64,000 bases of DNA from Manduca sexta. Its lineage: Eukaryota > Arthropoda > Insecta > Lepidoptera > Sphingidae. The stretch is taken from positions 806,001-870,000 of the forward strand of contig NC_051120.1 in NCBI RefSeq assembly GCF_014839805.1, read 5' to 3'. The position numbers and the translations under genes were made by a program. Each line of letters opens with the position of its first letter. Positions within the stretch are counted from its first letter, which is position 1. This document shows, one piece after another, positions 35,255-47,200 of this stretch. Below the pieces are notes generated by a model. The model was not told the origin of the DNA. It was given only the letters and a program-made list of their open reading frames with translations, and did no database searches.

Positions 35255-38200
35255 CTGCACGCACCAGGAACGTTATAACACTTCCATTCATTTACGAGCA
35301 ACACATGTTAATACTTTAGTAAATAAATTAATATTTATATGTCAATAAACCACATTGGATATCTAATGTAAGTTTTTAAAATCTTTATTTAATAACAAAT
35401 TTCTTTAGGAGTATAGTTGAAAGCGTGTCTTCTGTATTTAGTGGATTTGATTTTTAAAAATACTATTTAGTCAACCGAAATGATATATTCCATAAATCTT
35501 AAAAACTTAACGTTATATCCAACCCAAAGCCCGCAAACAAAAAAAGCAGTAATACAAATACGTACCAGCCTGGTAGTGGTCCTCGACGACGACGACGCGT
35601 CCGTCGACGGCGCGCGCGTGTTCTCGCACGGCGGCCTCGTCCAGCGGCTTGATCGTGAACGGGTCCAGCACGCGCGCCTCCACACCTACACAAATATAGA
35701 TTTAAATGTATTAAACACGTTAGTTTATTTATATTTTATTGTACATCAAAAATTACTGTATTTAATATTAAAAATAAAAAAGAGGTAGTAAAACAATCTT
35801 CGGTTTTATCGCTCGAATCAAACTTATTTTTTTTTACACATGACAACCGTGACAATATATTCAAATAGACTATTATGTACGCACAAAATAAACAAAGCTA
35901 TATAATATTGAAATAGTGTAATTTACTATGATTATTTTATTTTGTTGCAAGATTACAACAACTAAAGAAATCATAAAATATTATACAGTGTACTACTTCG
36001 AAAAATATTTGCGAAATGCAGAAAAAAAAAATAACAATATGAAAATTAAATACTAAAACTTGTGGTAGTTAATTGAAAACAGCGCCATCTACCCCCAAAC
36101 ACTGCAAACGGTTTGGTCCTTCGAGTAAGACAATTATTGTAGTGCAGTAAAGCATTAGTTACCTTCAGCCTTGAGTTTGTCGGCGGCGGCGAGTGTCTCG
36201 TGCAGGGTGATGCCGGCGCCGATCAGCAGCACGCGGTCCTTCGCAGACTGACGCACCACCTTAGCCTGACCCACCTACGAACACACAAATATAATTACTC
36301 CTGTTCTTAAAATTAACTTATAGTTTAGTATAAGACATCTTTCCTAGTGTAATTTGCTAATAAACGAGGCTGTGAAACAATATTTTTTTATACATAATTC
36401 TAGACAAATGTTTACTTCAAAGTTGGGACTGAGAGTCTCTCATAGTTCCTTATACAGTCTATACTTGAATTTGGTGTCCAATTTGTTTGGACTGTTAGAT
36501 ATATCCAAATTATCTTGGATGCAGAAAATTAATTTATCTGCATCCAAGATAATTTATACTGAGGTGACAAATACGACTGTGTTAAACATTGTAAGGATTA
36601 TACTACTTTACCTTTTTCAAATAAATACCATATACATTTCTACCCTTTCAAAAGCTTTGTTTTCAAATTGATACTGTAGTACAATACCGTTTTCGAGAGC
36701 TAAATCGTTTGTTACCTTGAACACTTCGTCGTTAGGGTAGATAATGTTGGTGTTGGGTCGCGAGGTGCGGATGTAGCAGATGCCGCGCGTGTTGGCGGCG
36801 AGCTCCACCGCGCGCTCCGTCGACACCGCGTCACTGGCGACACATACTCGTTATAACTTCATTTTGTTTGTCTTTTTTGTTATAACGATTTTATTATCGT
36901 GTATTAAATTGTTCTGCTACAACATAATCTAAAAGGGTAAGGTGTTTGGTTTGGCATAATAGCAGTTCGCAGAATTCACACACGTTTTGCTAAACTTCAC
37001 TTTAGATTAGTAAGAAAAGTTGCAAATCGACATCCGGATGCGATTTTTATAGTGTAAAGGATCTCTGTAACGTGACTTATGCAATTATTTCAAACTTGAA
37101 ATTTGTATACAACTATTGAAATAGTGGTAGTGTAATCATAAGAGTTCTTGAACAGTGTTTTGCTGAAAGAAATTAGTAATGTATATTTATATTTAAGGTT
37201 ATGAAAGTTAAAGCTAATACTAAGTTCAGACTAGGCACATTGCGAAGTACAATTAAATTGGTACTCTGATTCGAGGCTGACGAGTTAATGGTGAACAAGA
37301 TTTTCTACTTCCAGGTGTCACGTCTAGTACAATGGTGGTAGAGAATGCACACTCACGAGGGATAGAAGACGGTGGCGGTGGGCACGGCGCGGAACATGGC
37401 GAGGTCCTCCAGCCCCATCTGCGAGGGTCCGTCCTCTCCGATACTCACGCCGCAGTGCGAGCCCGCCAGGTTGATGTTCGACTGACTGATCGCGCCCATG
37501 CGGATCTGTAAACAAATAGGCAGTGTTACAGTAAACCAATACTGGTAGATAAGCTTGTAGAGTTTAGTAAGTGACAAGGTAAAGGAGTGAGCAGTGACGA
37601 AGTTACAACTTATACCTGCCGGTAGGAATCAGCTGGCACTACTTACTGGTAGTAGTAGTACTGCTAGTGTATCTAGAAGTTTAGAAAAACTTTGTCGTAA
37701 CGGTGATGGTCTAGTACTGATTAATTCGAAGATAAACGGTATCCTCCTATTAAAGGATTGACAACGTGATATTAAGGCATACCTTCGCAAGCACATCAGC
37801 CTCAACCGTATTGTGCATTTGAAATTAGTATAAAAGGTTGATCTGGGCGTACAACCGTACCTGATCAAAGGTCCTGGTGAAGAAGGCTGCGAAGGTAGAA
37901 GCAAAGACGACGGCGCGGTCTCTACAGGCGGCGCCGGTCGCCACGCCCACCAGGTTCTGCTCCGCGATGAAGCACTCCACGTACCTGACAAAGGCAGCAT
38001 AATTAAAATAAATAATTATTAGTGCTGGATTTTATTGGGAACATAATAATATTATGATGGAAATGATAAATCCATTATTATTTAACAAATGATTACGTCT
38101 CAATAATTCATGAGTTATGTCATTTGATAATATCCCTCCTCGCATTTTTTCTGTCGAAGGCATGAAAAAGAAACAGGTCGGTCACGTGATACCGTACATG

Positions 38201-41200
38201 AACGCACACCGACAGAGAACTTCGTACATTAACAAACTTTTACGAAAAGAAGCAGAAGTATCTAAGTGGTAAACCCATATTATGCTACCTAACATTTCGT
38301 ATAAGACCTAAATAAAGATCTTATAAATAGAAAATATTTATCTACCACCCACACATCACATAAATCACGCCCTCATCCCCGCAGGGGTAAGCAGAGGTAC
38401 AAATCGCCCACATTTCCCTTGTGTTCCATCCCATCATGTGAAAGGTGGCGAGCCTATTCCCGCATAAGGCACTAATTCCACACTCCAGACTGATTATAAT
38501 AAAAACACTCAATATCACTATGCCCGACATCGAAACCTCGGAGCAGTGTCGTTCAGTCCAGGCAATCAATATACGTATCGACAAATATTCCACTGAATAG
38601 TATTGCAGCAAAAGGTATTCGGGATATAAAGGTATAGTCCGTTAGGCCTGAGAAGTGAGCCCGTAGTTATTGCTTCGTAAGCGCATGTGTTGTTTTGTTA
38701 GACGATGAATTTGTATGAATGCTACTACCCACACGCACGACCTCGTGCGCGTGAGTACGACACACAGCATCGCTCTAGCACGCAGCACCACACTATGCGC
38801 CATCACAACGCATTTTACATTTATACAGCTCGTGCTTATGTTAGTCACACAAACAAGTTCTCGACACCTCGTCACCTAGTATCTCTCAAAGAAATCTGGT
38901 TTCAAAGACTAGCATAATTATGTCGACTGGCGAGGAGGGATCATCTCTCGTCGGTCAACACGCAACTTACTATCAGGTACAGTGGGGTCAATCTGCCGTA
39001 CCAATATTAAAAAAATACCTTTGAATCTGCACAAGATAATATTGGTTTGGTAATGTCAATCTTAATTGAATATGCAATTTTGAAAGGGGCACATGTCCGA
39101 TACTGTAACATGTTCAGGAAATGAAAATTTTATTAAGTAGTGTAAAAAAATTAAAAATTATTTTTGGGTTCAATTAGCAATACAACATTCAATGAGTTTT
39201 GTTGGTATTTGTTATTATATATACATTTCTCGATATAGATCTAGATATTATATTTATGAGATGTGCCCTTATCGAAATTGCATATTCATTATAACCAAAC
39301 TCGAAATATGAATGAAATAAACTAAATAGCCTTTACCTGTCGGGGTATGCGTTGCGAAGCTTGTCGCTGAACGTGGAGTTCTTCGTGTCACCGTCCAGGG
39401 CGATCACACTGCAACAAAGATATTGGATTAAATATTATGATGGTTATACAAAATAGAAAAAATATTAAATAGACATAGAAATATGTTTGCGGACTTTATC
39501 GCGATTTTTAATATTGATTTTATTACATTTCGAAGACTGCAGCTTTCGTGGTCACTGGCCGGGCTGAAGTGTTGGTCGTTCGAATAGTGAATGTTACAAA
39601 ATCTATCTACATTTTATAATTAAAAAAAAGCTATATTTAGTCCTATCTACGTAGATAGGTGTTACATACACAAAATTGTTAATCTGCCATAGTATACTGA
39701 CCGCATGTTGGTGTCGGCGATCTTCTTCAGTGCGGTCCCGTAGGCGAGTCGCGTGGCGACCTGCTCGCCCGCCTTGTAGGCCGGCGCCGACGACAGCGTG
39801 ATGTCGCCGATGTGCACCTTCGGCGCCTCCGCTAGCGGCGGCTTGGGCTTCAGCGTGATCTTAGACGTTTTGATCTGGGACTGCAGATGCTGTGGAAGGA
39901 GATTGTTATTTATATGCTAAGTAGTGGAATTGGACAGGGAATAGTTAACATATTTTTTTTTACTTTGAATGACGAAACCAACTTGCCGTTCGCGTGATAG
40001 TAAGTGATGAAACCCAGCCCATAAACAGTTGAAAGACCATCCAACACCTTGAATTACAAAGTATTGTTTGGTATTCCACTGCGCTCGCCAACCTGAGACG
40101 TGAGATGTTATGTCTTATTATGTCCAGTAGTTACACTGGCTACAATGTCCTTCAAACCGGAACACAACATTGACACACAAATTTAATGTAAAAATCAGAT
40201 GTAAAGGCTTTAAAATTAAATTTATGCACTTAATAGAAAACATTTGTAAAAAAATATTAAATCGGTAAGTAAAAGTAACATTACCTAAGCACAAATTATA
40301 CATTAAAAACTAATAAGATTATGTAATAGAAAATAATACGTAAAAATCATCAAGATATTGTATCAATTATATTTACCTTAATAATTTTCTCCCCCCTCAG
40401 CACCGAGAGCCTTCCCATGCCAGTTCTCAAGATCCTCGATGCCAGGGAAACCCTTGCCCTTGTAAGTCTTGGCGACGATGGCGGTGGGTTTGCCGGCCGT
40501 GCTGGCCGCCTGGTCGAACGCCTTCACCAGCTCCGTGACGTCATGTCCGTCCACCACTAGCGAGTTTAATCCGAACGCTTTGAGACGAGCGTCGTACACT
40601 TCCATCTGGAGATTGAAAAGTGGTTATTTAGATTATTGGTAAAGTATTGGGGCTGTATGGTTGATGATGATGGCTATATTGATTTATGGTTTATGGTCTC
40701 TTTATTGAGGCAAGCCAAGCTGTGACAATATGGATTTATTTTCTAAATAAAAAACAACAAAGAAAAATCGATTTTTTTTACATCAAATATTAAATTCGAC
40801 AGTCCCCAAGAACTAAATCTCATCTGCGAAATGTCTAGTTGCATTTATCATTTTATTACTCACCTTAAAATAGAAATTAAACAATTTTTTATTAACAATT
40901 TAATTTTTGATAACAATCATTAGTATTGAAATAAGTTATTGATATTTATATTTTCATTTAACTTTAATCCTTCAGACTGCAACTAGACATTTTGCAGATG
41001 AGATTTTGTTCTTGGGGACAGTCAATTTAGTTACATGCAATTAGAAATTGTGTCCTATATAATATAGGGCTTAATGCTGTCACCCTGTGTTAATATAAGT
41101 TCAGAAGGAATTCGGGTCATACTGCGACCAAAACCTAGTCTTAAATTAAAATTGATTACAAAAAATCATTCATGGTCTTCATAATTGTTATTTGAAGTGT

Positions 41201-44200
41201 CATTGAAATATTTATATTTTCTAACTATGAATAATTCGTTAACAAGTCATTGTTATCTAAAGGCCGAACAATTAAATAACCTTTCAAGCATGTCAAACAA
41301 TTTAATTATGTTGAGAAATTTTTCGCTCAACAATAGATTTGTGGATATCGGTAAAAAAAAAATTTTTTTGGCTGATATAGTTATGATTAACTAGAAAAAC
41401 TACAGACTTATCAAAAATAAAATATAGACTTTAGTGTTAAGTGAGAACCACTTGTTTCAAAATAAGCAACTGTGGTCAAGGGGTATTTTTTGTGTATTAA
41501 AAATATGAGCATGTAGCGGGTACTCGTTCTTTCTTTCACGCGCATTGTAATTCCCCATGCGACATAAATATATCAGTTGCTTTTTCGTTTTTTGATATCT
41601 AGCCCTTACATCAGCTTTCACAAGCTTGTATACCGTAGATTTTTAACCGGATTTTGATAATGCTTTCTGTGTTAGACTTTCATGTACAAAATTTGATAAA
41701 TTTATTAAAAAAGTATGAGTAAATTAGCTTATTGCTAGTAAATTATATTTAATAGTAAAATGTAGCACAACTTGTCTGCGACGCTCTATGTTCACAAGTG
41801 TCGTCTTTCTATTGTGCATATTATGACCTTATTAGTGACCCCAGTAGTATGGTCAAATTTAAAGAAAGACATGCAAACCAAACCCGACATATTTTTAACT
41901 AAACTGGGCAAAGGGAGTCAGTATCGTTGTTTTTTTTTATTTCCGTGCAAGCACTAGCCTGTGACTACAGGATACGACATAAAAGAACTATCAAATTTCG
42001 TAACCACTATAGGACAATGCGAGCCAGTTACCATATTTTTTTTGATAATACCACATAAGAATTAATGTAATAAACTATGGCCAAGCCAAGGGGGTAATGA
42101 TATATATGTATTGTATGTATCCACATTATGTTCCACTGTAGCGTCACTCTTTCCGTAGTATTTTAATGCTTTTTAGCGTCGCCCCTAGTGGGCTGATTTT
42201 GACAAATGAGGTGTCTATTGATTCGCCTTTATTGGCGATCGATATAGACTATACAATTTTTTTTTATTAAATGTTTTCGTAATTATAATATTCTAAATTG
42301 GTCTTTATTGACATCGGATAGGATCATTCGTCTCTATTGGCGATCGCTATAGACTATAATATAATTTTTTTAATTACATTTTTTCGTAATTGTTATATTC
42401 TAAATTGATCTTTATTGACAAGATAGGAGTCGACATCGCAATGGTTACCTGGTGCTGCAGCGAGGTGGGTTCGGACTGTCCGAGCCTGTTGACGTCGAAG
42501 ATGACGACCAGGTTGTCGAGTTTGTAGTGGCTCGCGAAGTGCAGCGACTCCCACACGCTGCCCTCCGCCGCCTCGCCGTCCCCCACCAGGCAGTACACCC
42601 TGCACAAGTACATCCACACTGGTTACGTTATTACTACAGAAGAAATGAAGCATTGATAAACATTTTACTACTAATCAAATTTGATTATTCTCAGAAAAGT
42701 GTTTCCGAGAATAAATAACCCTTATTTCAAATCAATTAGGGAACCCCTCCTGAAATGATAGACTTTTGTAATAAGTTCAGCCATTTTGAAGATTCATTCT
42801 AGTTTACAGAGGGAATATATGCTTATATCGGTTTTAATAACATAGTTATCATATTAATTTGCAATAAAGCCTATTAATCGAAATCACAAACATTTTATAT
42901 TCTTGTGAAACATTGGCACATCTTTACTCACCTATAAGGCGCCTGGTCGAAGTACTTCCCGACGTAGGCCATACCAGCGGCCACGGCGAGACCCTGGCCC
43001 AGGGAGCCAGTGCCCACATCCACGAAGTTCAGCCTCGGCGTGGGGTGACCCTCGAGGTCCGAGTCGAGCTTACGCAGGTTCTTCAACTCCTCGACCGAGA
43101 AGAGACCCGCCTCAGCCCAGGCCGCGTACAGGATAGGGGCGGCGTGACCCTGCCGAGGAAATAATATAGTAACATTATTGTAGGATTATGTTTTTTTTTT
43201 ATAAAGTAACTGTAAATCTCACTAGTGCGGTTGATACACCAGTAGAAAAGTTACTTTTTTTACTATTGTGTTTATATAAGTCTATATGCTGGATATGTCA
43301 TAAATTCCCTCTGTCATTTTGTCCAGTCACTCTCAATTAAATTCACACATAATGTGGGTGATCACACACCGTTGAGTAACTGCTGTTTACTTTATTTCAG
43401 ACAGTAACTAGTGCATACCTTGGAGAGTATGAACCGGTCGGCGGAGGCGTCCTTGGGCGCGGAGATCTTGTAGCGCATCGTGTGGAAGAACAGCACAGAC
43501 ATTATCTCCGCCATGGACGCGCATGATGTCGGGTGCCTGCGATGGCATAAATCACTTCAGTCAAGAGATTTCAGGGTCACATCATCATCAGGAATAGACG
43601 GAGCGATGGTACCTAATAGGGGCGCTGTATGAGAGACCTAGCATTTAGAAGGGAACACATATAACACTGAGAATATTGATCAATAAGGTAATATAAGTAA
43701 AAAAAAAACTTGAAAAGTGCGAGTAGGACTCGTATATAGTGGGTTCTATACAAACTTGTAGGTGTTAATGTGTTCAGATTTTTCCTTTATACATGCCAGT
43801 GGCGAAGGGTGAAAATTTTCAAAAGGGAACCCGAGGAAATATTTTTACCTACATTAAACATATAATCCGCTGTTCACAATAAATTAAAATCAGTAAAATA
43901 TAATACTTAATATTTTCCTTCTAACATAAACATTAAGTATAAGTCTAGTCTCTAAATTTACAAAATAATCACATAATTTGAATAACGGTACCTAAAAGAG
44001 TCCAACAAGAATTAATAACGCACAAACACTAATTATACATTCTAAATTATAAAAAATATTTCGCGCCAATAGCTCAATATGAAGCCGCAAATTCTCGGGT
44101 TATCCTGAAGTACACAGACACGCACGCACACATGTATCTTTACATCACTTCCAAAAGATTAGACAAAGACACCGCGCTGCGTGTGAACGAGACAACAATA

Positions 44201-47200
44201 TCGGGTGGGAAGCTGTGCGCGGCCGGGTTCACTTCGAACACTATAAGGCGCGAGCACTGCGCGCGAGTTACGATTTAACGAATTTATATGAACTACCGAT
44301 AACGATAACTAGTTGATGTATTGATTTAATTGAATAAGTATAAGACGATTTGTTTGAATATTCTATTATTATTCTAGTTATATTGTTGTGTTGGTATTTT
44401 ATTATTTTTAACTAATGTGCAAAAGGTAACCCGGTAGGAATCGGCTTGTATGGACGCTTCGCCACTGATACATGCTGTAATAAGAATTTCTTTTGAGATA
44501 TGGAAAGTCAATGTGTAATCCACCCACCTCACCCACTAACCACCACACATAAATACTATTATGTACATGTTGAAAATGATATTGAGTTGCAACATCAGTA
44601 ACCAAAATAACGCAGAGTGAGATACACAACACCTGTAAACAGCATGTATAAGATAAACGGTTCAATCAGTAAACACGTATCTTCCGGGCGGAGACGAACC
44701 GCACCCGTGAAACGATCATAGGTCAATGGTGCGTTGATTACACATATGTATGTATATATACAGTTACCTACACAATGATTTTTTAGTGCGGTCCAGAGCA
44801 AAGACCGTGACGAGAAAGCAGAGATCATAGGGCATTCCAGAAATAATTACCAGGCCGCAGGGTTCTCGTATGCGAGGGTCGAACTGAGTAGCTAACATCG
44901 CAATGTTTATCAACCTACATGCGATAGAGTGATTCTAACTGACCAGACGTACATGTGTCTCTCAGCGAAGTCAGAAAAAAGTCCCCACTTTCAGCTACTT
45001 TATAAAAAATGCACAATTCATACGTCTCTCCTTTTTTCATGTGCACCCGAGGCTATTTCCCCCTACTCACCACGCTAGACCTCTGCAAATGGCTTAAATT
45101 ACACGCTATCTTTCACGCACAATGCGCGTATGGTGCGGCATAGGGTCATTGGCTTTAGTAGTGGGGTGCTCAACGAAGCATTGTGAAGAGCTAGACTTTT
45201 ATGTGTACTAGATCTTTATTTAATATAATTATGGATTCTGATACAGATGGCTACTTACATAAGAGTATAGGTTGCGGCTTAATCCTACTAGCGAATTATA
45301 ATTAACTTCAGATTTACTAGTATACTAAAATAATTAAATTCAAATCACCCATAGCTTTTAGGTGGTGAAATCCATCTTGTTCAGAATTTGATTCCAAGAT
45401 GGAATATATTTCTTTTTTGAAAGCATAGTGATCTCTTTGCCATTGATTAGAATTCAGGAAAATATTTCGACAATAATTAGAACACTATCATCGCTTTTAA
45501 CGTAGGCTATAACATATTGTGGCTGCACTTTTTTTTGTCTAACTAGCTTATATGAGAAAATTGCATAAACTTTTGTACCATAAAATGCTCACTAAGAATA
45601 AGGATTTTAGTATTAGATAAATTACTTTGTTTTTTGTTAAGCATCAGAGGGGAAAAAATTCTGATAACTTGTAATGAAATTCTGTGTTCTCTATCAAATA
45701 AGGTCAATGATTTAGTTGTGTATCTAACAGAAAAACAAGAGGTCAGTTATTTTAAAATACGTTTGTTACAATATGTGTATGAGAAATGAACTTTCCTGCC
45801 ATTTATGAGCCTTTATAATGTGAACATAAATGAAATACACAATATTCTAGAATTCAAATATTTGATTTTTATAAATTTATGACATAAATGTGTAACCATT
45901 TAGTAAAATGTTGAGTGAAAGATTGACAAAGGAAAATATTTGTTGTTTCAATTCGCAAAAGCACATATTTTGCTGGTTTCCTGATTGAAAATAGTTGTAA
46001 ATTATGTTAATAAGGCAAACTGTAAATGCAAAGTCCATACATAATGTGTAGAGCATGAATCAAAGAAATAAATCATTTATTTTCCCGACTTCTTAGGAAT
46101 TTTACGACTGTATATAACAGTGAGAATTATCAGTTTATTTTGAATAACGTAGATAAGGTATGTTATACAATCAAGCACCGACCAACGATACAACAGGTCA
46201 GGGACGTATAGATGACAAATAAAGGGTATCTAACTGGATAATCTGACACTGGTGAATTAACATGGAACTTATAAATATAAGTATTCAATTATCTTTTTGA
46301 AAACGAGAAAAGCTTGTGGCATGATTTTTTACTCTGCCTGGAAAGTGACCACCATACTCTGTGTATAAAACCTGGTATAGTGCTCTATGTAAGCATGTTA
46401 TGTTCCAGCTTCAGCCTATGTATATGAAGTTTTAAACATCAGAATAAATGTGGTGAATGGAAATAGGTATGAAGCTCCTATAATTAAACACCATCTGGTC
46501 CTTCCTCTGATGACCATAAGGTGTGGTGGGGTCATTAAGCCACGACATGTACAAATGTACAAACACTCTTTAATTCATAATTAATAACTCCCGGCCAAAT
46601 TAGAAATTATCCATAATTATGAATTAAGCACTTCACGGTACTACATCCAAATATTAGATAATATTAAATTATAATGGTGCTTGCTTATTGCTACTTTCTT
46701 ATAAGACCAGAAAACAGGGGCAAGAAATAACAATTGCTTCCATTTTGAGTATCCATGAAACATAAAATTTTATATGATATTTTGTTTTATGAATGTAATA
46801 TAATTAGCAATGAATTGTTACCAAATTGTACAAGGAAAAAATATCCAGTAATGTTATGATTAAATTATTACAATATCAGGTAAAAGACAAGTTTTATTAT
46901 CTATGAAAGTATAAAAATAATAAGTTTTTTTATCGATAATTTATGTTGTATTAATTTTAAAAGATAAATAATTGCTTATTGATCTTACAAAACATGCAAT
47001 CAATGAAATGAAAATTTTAACATGTAAGTATAAGTTTGGGGAAATAAGTATGCTCTTAAATGTGATGATTACCAGCAAGTATACAACATTCTATACCACT
47101 CATTTGGTTGTTAAAAATTAGGGAAATATTAAAATTTTAAACTTATTATTATTTGTTTATGCTTAGGTAACAAAAAAAAAAATTCATAATTTTTAAAGCC

